Source: Euonymus europaeus (Eukaryota; Streptophyta; Magnoliopsida; Celastrales; Celastraceae). From it: a DNA stretch of 64,000 bases. Made by a program: the position numbers and the translations under genes. Positions 1-11,699 of this stretch are shown here, in pieces. The notes below the pieces were generated by a model. It was not told the DNA's origin. It saw only the letters and a program-made list of their open reading frames with translations, and made no database searches. Where the stretch lies: contig OY756969.1 in NCBI GenBank assembly GCA_963580455.1, positions 9,687,501 through 9,751,500 on the forward strand. Direction: 5' to 3'. The stretch's first letter is position 1; each line of letters starts with the position of its first letter.

Positions 1-232
1 TGATTTATGGGAGTACAATGCCTCCTCAATATATATTTTTGTTCCTTTTGGTAAAATGATGTTAGCTCTTCCGGAACCTTCAACTATTTTTGATGTGCCT
101 GAGATGGTATCTACATTTGCTTCAAGCAATATCAAGTGTAGAAAATATTTCTTATGTTTTAAGGATAGTGTGAGTTGTTGCACTATCAATCAAACATGTA
201 TCTCCGTCTACCATGTTTCTAAAAGAAATAAA
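1..232 (-). pseudogene. copia aspartic protease remnant
   Basis: Minus-strand reading from about 230 gives IDSATTHTIL, the active-site motif of plant copia proteases (D-S-[AG]-T-T-H). It is followed by NVDTISGTSKIVEGSGRAN and then ILPKGTKIYIEEALYS, the usual downstream protease blocks. At least two stop codons and a frame change occur, so the copy is inactive. The protease would cleave the gag-pol polyprotein. Integrase, reverse transcriptase and RNase H would lie beyond the window start. Confidence 0.75.
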
Positions 233-320
233 ATAACTGATATCACATATTAAGCCAAAAGTATTTTATACATAAATATTATATTGTGTATAAATATATC
301 AAATGTATAAATTTTGACAA

Positions 321-427
321 GTCCGGGACTAGTGGCCGAGTGGTGGTGAGATCCAATAAAATATAGAATAGAAATGAAGGTTCGAGGATCGAAACCCACC
401 GTCACTAGTTTCGGACTTTTGTTTTTT
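321..427 (+). mobile_element. tRNA-like / SINE candidate inside the copia remnant
   Basis: TGGCCGAGTGG at 333-343 fits the RNA polymerase III box A consensus TRGCNNAGTGG exactly. GGTTCGAGG at 379-387 fits the first seven bases of box B. Their ~46-bp spacing is tRNA-like. The unit is bounded by an inverted repeat: GTCCGGGACTAGTG at 321-334 against CACTAGTTTCGGAC at 403-416. A T-run follows at 421-427, then a TA microsatellite. It could be a tRNA-derived SINE or a decayed tRNA. No acceptor-stem/anticodon fold of a working tRNA is apparent. Confidence 0.45.
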
Positions 428-432
428 TAATT

Positions 433-455
433 TATATATATATATATATATATAT
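433..455. repeat. TA dinucleotide microsatellite
   Basis: About 11 TA units follow the T-run after the tRNA-like sequence. Confidence 0.8.
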
Positions 456-599
456 GTTTTACTGAAATATTGAATAAACATATATAAAACAAACAAACTT
501 ATTTAACATTAACACCCTTATAATTTAACATCATTACAAACACACTCATAAATTAACATCATTACATAAATAAGCAAATAACTTAATTTTTACAAATAT

Positions 600-1583
600 C
601 TAGATTTTCTAAGAAATCCGAAACATCTAAATGCGTTAAATCTTCAAGATCTTCAAGATCATCAAAATTATCAGAACCACCATCATCACCAAACTTAACT
701 AAGTTTTGTTTCCACCACTTTGTTTTTTCCTTTGATGGAGGCTTGATATAAATCCACTAGATGTCTCGAAGCACGGCAGGTACGTGACCAATGTCCCTGA
801 TAACCACACCTAAACAAGTTTCATAATTAACCTTCTGGGGTTTATTTGACAGATTTTTATTTGTCTTACTTATTTCGCTCTCATACATCTTCTGGTGGTA
901 TGGATGAGAACCAAAAGTACCTTCATGGTTTCGACAACCATAACCACGGCCTTGACCTCTTCTACCACCACGTCCACATCCTCGATTATTATGTACAACA
1001 ACGTTTGCTTCAGGGAACGGTGTACGCAGTAGGACGAGACTGGTGATTTTTTAACAAGAGCTTATTATTCTGGTCAGCTACAAGGAGAACACTGATTAGA
1101 TCATAATGCTTCTTATATTCTTTCTGACGATATTGCTGTTGCAATATCATATTAGAAGCATGAAATGTTGAAAATGTTTTTTCCAACTTATCTGAATCGG
1201 TAATCTTCTCACCACAAAAAATCAAGTTGCGAGGTTATTTTTTTACATAGCAGAATTATACACACGAACTGTTTTATAATCTTGCAACCTCAGGTGCATC
1301 CAGTCATAACGAGCTTTTGGGTGTATGATATTCTTCTGGTGTTCATACCTTTCCTTCATATCATTCCACAATGCAAGAGGATTTTTTTCATGAGGTATTC
1401 AGTTTTTAGTTCCTCATGAAGGTGACGGCGAAGCAAAATCATTGCTTTAGCCAAATCCTGCGGGGATTTGGTGTTATATGCTTTAATGGTTTCTTCAAAA
1501 CCCACAGCTTCCAAGTGTGTCTCGGCATCAACAACCCAAGATAAATAATTCCTTCCAGAAATATCAAGTGTCGTGAAATTCAA
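600..1583 (-). pseudogene. copia gag-like polyprotein remnant
   Basis: Minus-strand translation from 1583 gives LDISGRNYLSWVVDAE, the N-terminal signature of plant copia gag proteins (Retrotran_gag_2 type). The segment 1225-1010 gives FCGEKITDSDKLEKTFSTFH and QQQYRQKEYKKH, the central gag region. Near 800-600 a degenerate zinc-knuckle/arm region leads into THLDVSDF, the usual gag end. Gag packages element RNA in cytoplasmic particles. Several frameshifts and stops separate the pieces, so no functional protein is expected. The family call is strong and the exact ends are approximate. Confidence 0.8.
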
Positions 1584-1690
1584 ACTTTTTAAAGTTGATA
1601 TAATGAAAATATTATAATAGACTTAGAAATATAAATATGAAAATCACCTACTTACAACCTGAAAACTTACTTTCAGAACAGGGGCTGAGA

Positions 1691-1705
1691 CTCGTGCTGA
1701 TAACG
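1691..1705 (-). promoter_or_regulatory. primer-binding-site-like sequence of copia element
   Basis: CGTTATCAGCACGAG on the minus strand lies immediately inside the LTR end. By position it is where reverse transcription would be primed. I do not assign the priming tRNA. Confidence 0.5.
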
Positions 1706-1918
1706 TGTTGAAAAATAAAGCAACTATATAAATAATACTCAGTTGATTAAGAGAGAAAAGTATTAGAAGATCAAAGGAAAAGAACAAAAATGCATCCATT
1801 TCTTTCATATAAGTACATGTATATATAGGAAAATATGTATACTTGGTCATCCACTATTCATTAACAAGGATGTATAACAATAATGATGTATACATATACC
1901 TACAATGGATGTATAACA
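1706..1918 (-). repeat. copia LTR (5' LTR of the minus-strand element)
   Basis: On the minus strand this 213-bp segment starts TGTTATACATCC and ends TTTTTCAACA, giving the short terminal inverted repeat TGTT/AACA typical of LTRs. It is followed directly by CGTTATCAGCACGAG, a sequence I know from the start of plant copia internal regions. The boundary at 1706 is firm because of this junction. The outer boundary at 1918 is inferred from the TGTT match only, since the second LTR is outside the window. Confidence 0.65.
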
Positions 1919-2990
1919 TTGTTATAATTTATAAATAATGATAAATGGACAAAAATGAGTAAATAAATCAAATTGATGTGGAAATTGGAATACCAAAAAA
2001 ATTACATCAATTGGATTTGGATGCCTTATTGGGCTTTTGAAATGCCTGCTGGGCCGTTTGATTATATGACCAAATCAAATGATTAAATCATTCAAATGCC
2101 AATTAAATGATTAAAAATTGGATTATATATGATAAATTGCTTGGTTAGTTGGGCTGTGCATGTTAGGACTATTGGACATTTATTGATGAAGCAATCAGAT
2201 TTAGAATTTGGGAATTGGTTTCGGGCTAGGTAGGGCGTCACCTTCAAGTTCAAGCCTTTAATGATTGTTGCATATACAAATCGCATTTTCTGAGATTTTC
2301 AACATATGCAACAACGGTGTTAATACCTGAGAGTAAGAACTGAGAATCAAGTAGAGGCAGCAGCGGCGTCGAGAGTGAGAAACTAGGAGAGGCAAAGATG
2401 GAAAGTGAGAAGCAAGAAGAGGCAGAGAACGAGAGTGAAAAGCAAGAAGAGGTAGAGGGCAACTTGATAACAAATCCAGAGACGCAGAGAGCGAGAGAGG
2501 GATTAGATTTGAGATGTTGCGATTGTGAAGATGAGAATGGGTATTGGACTATGGGTTAGGAGGTATTTATATATTGAATACTTGAGGACTTGTAGAACAG
2601 TTGAGGCTTGAAGGCTGAACACTGAAGCAAATGGTCGAAGCATAGGTTCATAGTAAACGGTCGAAAAAGAGTGGGTACTGAGTCTACTATCTACCACTTC
2701 CAATGCTTCATGAATTAGGTATTTAGGCTTTAGTTTATTTGTACAGATTTATTTTATGAATTTTTTGGTTCTGCCTACTAGAACTAGGTCTAGGCTACTA
2801 GCAAGTACCAAACAATATTGTCTATTTGTCTTTGTCCATTTCAAATTTTCAATTACGTATTAGTATGAGACTATTCTCTACTGAATTGCAGAGTTGCGAT
2901 TGCTGAAGCCTGGACACTGCCACACACTCGATTGGAGAAGTAAAAGGACTTATCAGACCGAGAGAGAGGCAGAGCCTATGAATTAAAGAT
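1919..2990. other. unassigned AT-rich DNA
   Basis: No coding signature or element boundary was recognised apart from the small 30-bp tandem repeat listed separately. The purine-rich patch 2340-2500 is low-complexity, and its minus-strand reading frames are serine/phenylalanine-rich by composition only. Confidence 0.5.
2371..2460. repeat. three tandem 30-bp units
   Basis: Units at 2371-2400, 2401-2430 and 2431-2460 align without gaps. Each begins GA(G/A)AGTGA(G/A)AA and contains the core AAGAGG or a close variant. The exact 30-bp period is a multiple of three, which is why long reading frames cross it, but I see no protein family. Confidence 0.7.
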
Positions 2991-3019
2991 TTAAAGTATT
3001 AATTGTTATCATTAAATTT

Positions 3020-3235
3020 TAAAATGCTCGGGCCCAGCCTATCATCGAGCTAGGCAGAATTAGGCCCAAATCTACCGGCCTTGGGCCTGGCCTGGCCCTA
3101 CGAATGGAGCCCAAGCCTATCTGAGGTCTAGGACCGGGCAGCCCAGGCCTGATGTACCTCAAGTCTTAGGTCGGGCTTTAGCCCGTGGGCTCAGGCTAGG
3201 TTGAGGCCTATAAACTATTTGCTGAGACCTATCTA
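3020..3235. repeat. GGGCC-rich patch, possible hAT terminal region
   Basis: The patch is dense in variants of GGCCC, GGGCC, GCCTGG and AGGCCT within otherwise AT-rich DNA. Such strings are common in subterminal regions of plant hAT elements. No terminal inverted repeat or 8-bp target duplication was found here, so the assignment is tentative. Confidence 0.3.
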
Positions 3236-3239
3236 TAAC

Positions 3240-4240
3240 CTTTAGTTTTTATTTATTTATTTATTTAAATTATTTCAAGCTTTGGTCTCCCAAAAACTTG
3301 CAAATCAAATTCTTCAAATTATTATGGTGGTCCACATATTCACCTACGTTTATCATCACAATTATCAAAGAATTTGTCTCAATTAATTTGGGGTTGGCTA
3401 CTTGAATCCTATGGAAATAAAATTTTAATCCTATAGATCCTTTTCAGTCTCCCTTTTCTTTTTATTATCTCCTACTTACAATTTCCCAAATTTTTCTCAG
3501 TATTGCACTACCATGTTTACATTGTACATGTTGTAATGCTCTTCCACATTTGATAATTTCAATTAATAAACTTCATTTTGACCGTACAACGAATATAAGT
3601 CTTCATTTGCTTAAGTTTTGGTGGGGGCTATTTGCACACCAGTCTTTACCTAGGTCACCCCTTTTAATGTCAAAAAATCCAAATCTAAAAAACTCCACAA
3701 ATAATGAGGGCAACATCATCATTTTCTCCTCCTCATACTCCCTCTCCCAAACTCTACTCTTGCACTCATTCTCCAGCCCCTCAAAGGATAACACTTCAAA
3801 GCCTATGTTTTTCAGTGATTTGTCTCGTGCGTGTGCCTTAAATTAGTCATTTCTTCTCCAAATTTGCATGGTGGGTTGATGACAAGCGGGACTTGAACTG
3901 ATTCGATCATTGGCGTGTTCGTTTGAAACTTGGCTAATTTTGTGGATTTCAGTTTGGGTTTGTGATTGCCAAGTCTTCGATTAGATTTAAAATTCTACGA
4001 CGTTGATGCCGGAGGAATATAATTAAATTGTTTTAAGCCACATTGAGGTTTTGACTTTCTGATTTACTGCTAACAAGTTTGTATTGGTGATGTTCTTGGA
4101 TTGTGATTTTGTGTCGAAGATAAGATGAGCTCAGTGAGGGTCAAGGCAAGCTTCTGGTCCACATAGTAGAGACTGGCCACTCAAAATCAGTTCTTGAATA
4201 AGATGAGTTGTAGTTAAAGGATTTTGCCAGAGAAGATGGC
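3240..4240. other. unassigned non-coding stretch
   Basis: AT-rich with ATTT microsatellite-like sequence near 3248-3268. A 99-codon frame at 3550-3846 is low-complexity and overlaps an opposite-strand frame of similar length, so I do not call it a gene. Nothing else supportable was seen. Confidence 0.4.
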
Positions 4241-4249
4241 AGACATCGA

Positions 4250-4707
4250 GGCAACTTCTAGGGTTTATCTGGTATGTGGGGTGTTTATTGAAAAAAAATT
4301 GAAAAACACCGAAAGAAAATCAAAGTTTATAGACAAAAAAGTTATGTCGGCAAATATCGATAGATTAACGATTAACTTCCCATTTTGGAAATTATCGACA
4401 AAATGATTACTGAAGGATGTTTTCGTGGGTAATATTTGACGCCAAGTTTTGCACGGAATTTTAATTGGTAATCAATAAAATATCGACGACATTTAATCCG
4501 TTGAAAATTTCTGACCTAATGCCGAAAAACATAACCGTCTATAAAATTCTTGAGATTTTACCGACGAAAATATGTTTCATCGGTATTTGAATATTGAAGA
4601 GCATTTAATCGACAAATACTATTCCATCGAAATCAATATTACCGATGAATTTTTTTGGATTATTGATGAAAAAATCTATTAGGAATTTATGGATGAAAAT
4701 ATGTTTT
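4250..4707. repeat. CACTA-like subterminal repeats outside the CACTA end
   Basis: Many degenerate copies of ACCGACGAAAAT / TCGACGAC / ATCGGTA words occur in both orientations, as in CACTA subterminal regions. A block near 4360-4430 resembles 4727-4795 just inside the CACTA end at 4708. This may be the eroded end of a second, older CACTA copy or a duplicated subterminal region. Confidence 0.45.
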
Positions 4708-5034
4708 CACTGCAAGAAAATCGACGATTACTGAAGGAAATGTTCTGCTGGTAATACCAACGATTAATGATGAACTTCCCTTTTTTGAAATTACCGAATC
4801 TTCATCGTCAAGGACAAGTCCAGAGACCAATATCCCAATTTCTAGAAAACTACTTATCAAGAGGGAGCATCAAATTAAAACTACTTAATATGGATCAGTA
4901 TGAAAATAAGAAATAGCAAGTAAACAAACATAACAGGATATCACCTTGTGGAAAGATGGCTTTCTGTTCTCTTGTCAAAACAATGGCCTTCAACGGACTA
5001 GCTCCATCAGAATGATTTAGTCCATCAGATGTCG

Positions 5035-7134
5035 TGTAATATCTTGAACTCAAATTAAAAAAAAATTAAAAAAATTAAAAAAAATTAAAATTTGATATTT
5101 TAATAAATACTACATATTATTAGAAAAATATTGGCGCAAGAATCATCGAAATCGGAATTGAATCGGATTTGATACGAATTTTGGAAGTTTAGGTAATTTT
5201 GAGAAAAATGAGGGGCAAAATAGTCATTTCACCTAAAAAATCTGGCATACACCAGAATTTCCGGTGAAAATCTGGAATGCACGAGAGAGAGAGAAAAAGT
5301 TTGGGAAAAAATTTTGGGTTTTGGGCGTTTGTGATCCGATTGAGGCTTGTGTGGTGTCGAATCGAAGCTTGTAGAGAGAGGAGCAAAACCCAGCCGGAAT
5401 CGTAGTCATCGGACCACCACAGGCGGCGAAATCTAGCGGCAAAGTTTCAGTTTTCGACGACTTTCGAGCTCGATCCCAGTCGATTCCGAAGGAGTTTCGG
5501 AAGAGACAGGTACCATTGGATTGCTTGTTTTGAGAGCTTTAATTTGAGGTATGGTTCGCCGGAAAACGTCGCCGGAATCGTCGGCTCCGGCGACGGCAGT
5601 GGCGGTGCCACTGTTCACGGGTTGACCCGAGTTGACCGAGTTTGACTTTACCCTAGTTGAGCCGGGTTTGACTTTTGACCCGAGTTGACTTTGACCGGTT
5701 TGACCATTTGACTTTTAGGTTGACTTTTCCGTATTTTAACCGTCGTGTATACGTATCCGTATTTTGATGCAGGAGGTTGATTTGGGGATTTTGGACTACG
5801 GATTAGCGTAGTCGACATTTCAGGTAGGGATTCTACCCTATTTCTTATTTGGGGTTCCGAGAGTTCCGTATTTGACGGACTCCTATTTGTCTATCGGTGT
5901 GAAATTCCCTAAGGTTTGGAATTTCTCTATTTATACTCTTATCCGATTTATTTCTGCAATTGCACTCTATTATCATTTCAGGCTATTTATGGATTGTGTT
6001 TGCACGACTGGTTGCACTCTTGTGGGCCACGTCTCCCGTGGGGCCCACACTCAATGGCGGGGCCCATATCTTGTTTGTGGGGTTTTTGGTGAGAGTCCAG
6101 ATAGGACTATACTCTGGTGATTTTCTGTGATGATGCTACGAGATTATTGATGGATGATTTGTAGTGTGTGGGACCCACATCGAGCGACCCAGCCTACTGG
6201 ATGATTTATCGATGGATTTGATCGGGTACGTACTTGGAGACCGAATTGAGGTGGGGTACATCCTAGGGGACGCTCTTCGATGTAGGCGATGCTATCGAGT
6301 ACCTGATGTAGGCTCGATCCTTATCCAATCTGGGGAGTACCTGAACTGGGAGACACCTTGCGGGGATCAGGGTGGGTTCAGGGGAGGATTTTCAGATGTT
6401 ATATGGATTTGAGTTGATATGAATTTGAGTTGGATTATGACTGTGTACCGATTTGAGAGTTGTATTTGAGGATGGTAGTGGTGGAGCCCATTCGGCGTCT
6501 ACCCTACTAATTGACTGATTTGTTGGTATTTATGATGGGTTCAAACATTTTATATCCTATCAGGGTATTACTGATGGTTCCTCTTCATGTATTTTTATAT
6601 CATACATATTTTCTTACTTTATTTCTGATTTACTGGAGTTCGATGGTACTGGTGTGTATCACTAATTGGAGTTCTTGCTCATTTCACATACATCTTGAGT
6701 TTTACTTTCCTTTTATTGTGGATCATTGATAGTTCTCCATATCCCTACTGAGCTTTGTGGCTCATCCCTTTCATTCTCATGTTTTTCAGGTGAGATAGCT
6801 GGAGTGGATGATCAGCGCAGGGATGCGTGAGGTGTGATGTAGCTGGTGTGGGGATGTTTTTGTTTGTCTGTAGTATCTGTGTATCGTATCTATGATACTT
6901 GGATTTTCCGCTGTAGACTCTGGATTGCAGGTTACATTTTATTGGCAGTATTTGGGATCATGGTTGAGATTTATATATATGTGAGGCTGCTACTATAGTG
7001 AGATTGTGGATTCATAGTGTTTTGGGTAAATATTTGGTTTAAATCCGGTTCGGGGAACGGATGGGTTCCCTGCCGGTCACGCCTCTGGGATTCATGGGTG
7101 CTCATCTGCACCTATCTGGGAGAGGGGCATGACA
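5035..7134 (+). mobile_element. solo LTR, Ty3/gypsy (Tekay/Del-like), in CACTA
   Basis: A 2100-bp segment starts TGTAATATCTTGAAC and ends GGGGCATGACA. It is flanked by TGTCG (5030-5034) and TGTAG (7135-7139), a 5-bp target duplication with one mismatch. Removing it rejoins the CACTA sequence. It contains repeated TTGACTTT/GACCCG words (5620-5730) and a pyrimidine-rich module at 6744-6794 ending CAGGTGAG that recurs in the other long LTRs of the window. No internal retroelement region is attached, so it is a solo LTR. Orientation is set by matching module order to the other copies. Confidence 0.65.
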
Positions 7135-7845
7135 TGTAGATCGCACTAGCATTGCTTTTGCATCCCCAAAATTAGAAACAAAAACCTAAACACAATGTGG
7201 CCAAACATATAAGCTCATCGAAAGCCAAAAGGAAAAAGCAATTTATAGTAACCAATTAAGAGCTAAATTGATAGCTAATATCATATCCATATCAACCCCC
7301 AGAATGTTCCATAGTTGCTCATTTCCAGTTCCCCTATTTACTCAAAGAAGCGCGATTGTTAAGACCATTGTGATAAGAATTACTCAATGTAACTATTTTT
7401 TTATTTCTTTTGTTTTTCTTTTACGAAGTTCAACAATTCACTCATCATGAAAGCTAAGAGACAACATATTGTTCTGATTCCATCATGAGAATTTTACCCG
7501 TTAAAAGATAAACTCACTCCGGAAAGGGTCAAATTTGAAGAACTTCTAACAAAAAAAAAGTCCATCAATAACTAGATGTTAAAAAGACACATTTCAAAAC
7601 ACCTAGAACGATAAAAGAAACCTAAAACCCCAACGATATAAGGACAAAAAAACAAAGAAAGGAAAAAAATCATAGAGAGGATTAAAGAAATCACAGTCTC
7701 TATCATGGATGCGGCTATCATGCCTTGATGATCGTGGACTTGGAGATCCTGCTTGTACCACAATAATTAAACGATAGTCAAAGAAATACATTAGATTTGA
7801 AGCCCCTAAAGCCCCAATTTCTAGGTCAAAGTGCAAGAAGTAAGA

Positions 7846-8156
7846 TAGCGCAGTACCTAATCTCCTGGAACAAGGCCCAGTTATTTAGTATGTTGAGTCC
7901 TGTTAGGGGCCTCTTTTGTAAGCCCATGTTATGGGTTGTTTTTAGCTCGGGGGTCTTGAGTTGTTAGGGCAGTTTTTGCAAAAGAGAAGAAGGTGTTTAT
8001 TTTGTTGTTGCAACAGGCGAAGCTGCGCCTCCTAATATTGTACTGTGAGTGTTTCTAATTACTTTAGAGAGTGATTCTCTAGACTTGAGAGTGAATCTCA
8101 TTTTGGCAGTTATTAATATATCGGGTTCACGAATTGTTGCTTGTTAGATTGCATCA
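7846..8156 (+). repeat. 5' LTR of the chromodomain gypsy element
   Basis: 311 bp. It starts TAGCGCAGTACC, mutated from TG (the 3' LTR has TGGCACAGTACC), and ends TTGCATCA. It carries the element promoter and ends directly before the primer-binding site. Confidence 0.93.
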
Positions 8157-8159
8157 AAT

Positions 8160-8176
8160 TGGTATCAAAGAGACCA
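8160..8176 (+). promoter_or_regulatory. primer-binding site, tRNA-iMet type
   Basis: TGGTATCAAAGAG begins 3 bp after the LTR. It resembles the plant initiator-Met primer site TGGTATCAGAGC, with the late position changed. Confidence 0.8.
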
Positions 8177-9753
8177 TGAGCACCATTCGCAGCGGCCGCA
8201 CCTATGGTGTCTCTGACTCTCGTGTTGAACAGCTCTTGGAATCCTTATTGCAGTGAGTTGATTTGATGATTCATAAATTGGACGCTGTGTGGGAGCATGT
8301 CTTTCCTCATTCCTTACATGGGGATGATAGTGTTTCACCGGATGACGGCTGCTCTCTTGCTGGCGTGGAAGGGGATTCCGATCCTCCCAATCCTGCTCTT
8401 GACCCTGCCCCTCCTTTACCAGATCCGTCTTTACCCGCTCCTTCCCTTCAAGTTCCTGTGCCCCCTATCACTTCGCCCTCGCCATCGTCTCTGCCTCTTT
8501 CTACTTCTACTACTCGCCCCATCTTACCCCCTTTGCCTACCGCATATCCTCCACACACTACTCCTCACCCTAGGTTTCCTCCTCCCTTACGAGGCCCTGT
8601 ACTCCACTCTCCCGTCCGTCCTTATATGCCTCATCAACCCCCTCTTTTTCCCCCATTTTCTTCTCCTACCCTTCCCCCACCTGGATATTTTCGTGCATCC
8701 CCACCATCCCAATTTCCTTCTTACCCGGCCTTTCCAATTCACCCCTTCCATGCTAATTTTCAAGGCCATTATGATCCTCACTCGGATGTCTCCCGCCGGG
8801 TCAAGTTAGAAGTAAACGATTTTTCTGGGAATGTGGAACCTCATGAATTTACTGATTGGTTAACGGCTGTGGAAGAATACTTGCAGTGGTATTATGTTCC
8901 TGATGACGCTAAGGTTCAGTTGGTTAAGGCCAAACTCAAGGGTGCAGCCAAAATATGGTGGTTGAATGTGCAAGAGCAGCTCCTTCGCCTCCAGCAGCCT
9001 CTCATTACTGAATGGTCTCTTATGAAAGACAAGCTGAGTAAAAAATACCTACCTAAAAAGTATCGGGCTCTGCAGTTTTGCGCTTTGCTCAATCTTCGTC
9101 AAGCACGTTTATCCGTTGATGATTACGCTCATAAATTCCACGAGCTGCGTGTTTGCATTGGGGTCACGGAAGATGAGGAACAGACCTTCACCCAATTTAT
9201 CAATGGCCTCAATGATGAAATAAAGAGGCATATGTTGTCCCTGCAGTTGTCCTTGACTAGCCTTGAAGAGGCCCAACAGTTCGCCAAGGAAATTGAAAGC
9301 TAGCTTCGTCCCTCTTCTGCTCGTCCTCGCTACCCGGAAGTGGAACTTCGCCTTTCTGAGACTAAACCTGTGCGTGGAAAAGTTGAAGCCTCTGGAGTGA
9401 CGTCTAACCGCTCTCCTGGTTGGTCTAAGCCGCAAGATAAGTCGACTTCCCCTAGGGGACCACGGTGCTACAAATGTAATGGCATGGGCCATTTTGCTGT
9501 TCTGTGTCCTACCAAAAATTAGCGGGTTTGTCTAGTGTGTGAGACTTATATGGTACCTTTCTCCCCTGATGATGAACCCAATTTAGACTTAGATGAAGTC
9601 CCAACAGATGGCGACCTAGAACTTGAAGCGTCTTCCCTTCCCAGTTGTGTACTTCGGCGATTACTTACTGGGCAGCCGCAAGAGGAGACACCCAAAGATG
9701 TGTGGTTGCGCACTAGCATATTTCATACTTGTTTTGAATTCAACCAACGTTAT
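8176..9753 (+). pseudogene. gag region of the chromodomain gypsy element
   Basis: The likely start is ATG 8176, just after the primer site. A TGA at 8254 interrupts codon 27 and the same frame then runs from 8257. A proline-rich N-terminal half (about 8380-8760) precedes a Retrotrans_gag domain with motifs FSGNVEPHEFTDWL and KLKGAAKIWW. A CCHC zinc knuckle, CYKCNGMGHFAVLC, lies near 9466-9510. Further stops are TAG 9301 and TAG 9520. Gag binds element RNA and builds the particle. The frame is lost about 9750, entering the protease. Family assignment is certain and function is lost. Confidence 0.92.
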
Positions 9754-9754
9754 C

Positions 9755-10130
9755 ATTGATATCGGTTGTGGTATGAATGTGGTAGCCGAAGACTTGGTGC
9801 AGCGATTTCATTTCCCTACTACTCCACATCCTACACCCTATCGTGTTAGTTGGGTTAATGATGCATTAATTCCTGTTACTCAGCAGAGCACCATTTCTTT
9901 TTCTTTGGGCACTTACAAGGATAGTGTTTGCTGCGATGTTTTACCTATGACAGCTTGTCAGTTATTATTGGGGCGTCCGTGGGTCTTTGACCGTGATGTT
10001 CTCTATCATGGGCGTAACAATTCTTACACTTTTGTGGATCATGGTACGAAGATTACACTTACGCCATTGCGTCCTCGGCGTGAATGGCCGTCACAGACCT
10101 CATCCAAGCCCAGTGCCATATCTGGTGTTC
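9755..10130 (+). pseudogene. aspartic protease of the gypsy polyprotein
   Basis: [15 protein letters not shown] corresponds to the retropepsin active site D-[ST]-G; here the core reads DIG. It is followed by [16 protein letters not shown], the conserved flap-side motif of plant gypsy proteases. It lies in the +1 frame relative to gag because of a frameshift near 9750. It would process the polyprotein. Confidence 0.85.
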
Positions 10131-10279
10131 CTCCCTCGTCACATGTCCTCACTTTGACTCAATTTCAGCAAGCTTGTACCGAGTCTCAGTGTTGTCTAAT
10201 GTTGCTAGTGCATCCCACGGCGCCTGCTTTGTCTTGTAGTGCGTCTCCTCCAGCTGAACTCACAGCCCTTATAGAGGAG

Positions 10280-11030
10280 TATGCTATGTTGCTGCCCGAC
10301 GAGTTACCCAACAAGCTACCTTCCATGCGATCTATACAACACGGCATTGACTTTGTCCCTGGTTGCAGTCTCCCTAATCTTCCTTCGTACCGTATGAGTC
10401 CTCGGGAGCTTGAGGAATTACAAAGGCAAGTGGAGGGTTTCCTGAGCAAGGGATTAATTCATGAAAGTACTAGTCTTTGTGCCGTCCCGGCTCTTCTCAC
10501 TCCAAAAAAAGATGGTGCATGGCGCATGTGCGTTGATTTCTGAGCTATCAATAAAATCACCATCAAATATCGCTTTCCCATTCCCCAGCTGGTTGACTTG
10601 ATTGATCAATTGGGTGGGGCTCAAGTATTTTCCAAAATTGATCTCAAAAGTGGCTATCACCAAGTTTGCATTTGGTTGGGTGATGAATGGAAGACGACAT
10701 TCAAAACACGGGATGGACTCTATAAATGGCTAGTCATGCCTTTTGTGTTGTCCAATGCTCCTAGCACTTTTATGAGATTAATGAATCATGCTTTTCGGGA
10801 GCACATCGGGAAGTTTATTGTTATTTATTTTGACGATATTCTTGTGTTTAGCCCCACTATATCTGACCACCTATTGCACTTACGGATGACTTTTCAGGTG
10901 TTGCAGCGAGAGCAATTGTATACAAGTAGAAGTGTTCATTTTTGCAGCCCTGTGTCTCTTTTTTGGGTTTATCATATCGGAGCATGGTGTAGAAGCTGAT
11001 CCGGAAAAGAATCGGGCTATTCTTGATTGA
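10280..11030 (+). pseudogene. reverse transcriptase of the gypsy element
   Basis: The domain shows the N-terminal block PELEE-like [18 protein letters not shown], then the fingers motif [27 protein letters not shown], and the catalytic box YFDDIL at about 10828-10845. TGA at 10541 interrupts the conserved R-A-I-N-K block. A frameshift near 10930 and TGA 11028 end the frame before RNase H. The catalytic aspartates in YFDD are intact, but no continuous protein can form. The enzyme would copy element RNA to DNA. Confidence 0.93.
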
Positions 11031-11600
11031 CCCCCTCCCACCAGTTTACATGAAGTGCGAAGCTTCCATGGCTTGGCTACCTTTTATCGACGATTTATCC
11101 GTAATTTCAGTTCTGTAGCCGCTCCTCTCACAGATTGTCTTAAATCTGAAACTTTTTTACGGAGTCCAGGAGCCGCTCAAGCTTTTACTGCCATCAAAGA
11201 GTTGATGACTAATGCTCATGTTCTTCACATGCCTAATTTTACGCAACCATTTGAGGTTACTTGTGACGCCTCGCATGTGGGTATTGGTGGTGTTCTTAGC
11301 CAAAGCGGCCATCCCATTGCTTTTTTTAGTGAGAAACTAAATGAATGCCGATGACGATATTCGGCCTACAATATGGAGTTATATGCCTTGGTTCAAACTA
11401 TTAAACATTGGAAGCATTATCTTGTATACTGAGACTTTATCCTCTTTACTGATCATGACTCTTTGAGACATCTCCAGTCTTAGAAGAAGCTCAACGCAAG
11501 GCATGCTAGATGGTTTGACTTCCTCCAACAATTCACTTTTGTGATTTAACACAAAATTGGCACTGAGAATCGCGTAGCGGATGCCCTTAGTAGACATGTA
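11031..11600 (+). pseudogene. RNase H domain of the gypsy element
   Basis: The connection motif HEVRSFHGLATFYRRFI and VTCDASHVGIGGVLSQ (first catalytic Asp in CDAS) are followed by LYALVQTIKHWKHYL (catalytic Glu region), FTDHDSLRHL and VADALSR (last Asp). Stops at 11352, 11430, 11481 and 11547 interrupt it. It would degrade the RNA strand during reverse transcription. Confidence 0.9.
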
Positions 11601-11699
11601 CACATGCTGACTACTTTTAATGCTACTATTACTGGATTCCAGCAGTTTCACACTCAGTACTCTAATGATGTTGATTTTCAACATATATGGGTCTATTCG

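Larger units (their letters stand above)
1..1918 (-). mobile_element. Ty1/copia retrotransposon remnant, 5' part
   Basis: Read on the minus strand the order is LTR (1918-1706), primer-site-like sequence (1705-1691), gag-like coding (1583 to about 600), then protease-like coding (about 230 to 1), running off the window. That is the copia order. Reading frames are broken throughout, so the copy is dead. The gag and protease parts are separated by about 350 bp of non-coding AT-rich DNA containing a tRNA-like insertion. The 3' LTR and the rest of pol lie outside the window, so target duplications cannot be checked. Confidence 0.8.

Noticed and set aside
321..416. Functional tRNA gene
   Set aside because: Box A and a partial box B exist, but no standard acceptor stem, anticodon stem or intact T-arm can be drawn. 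SINE or relic is more likely.
3550..3846. 98-codon reading frame, possible small gene
   Set aside because: Low-complexity Ser/Leu/Phe composition, overlapped by an opposite-strand frame, no motif and no splice or promoter context.
8297..8809. 170-codon Leu/Pro-rich frame
   Set aside because: Shadow of the gag frame in the proline-rich region.
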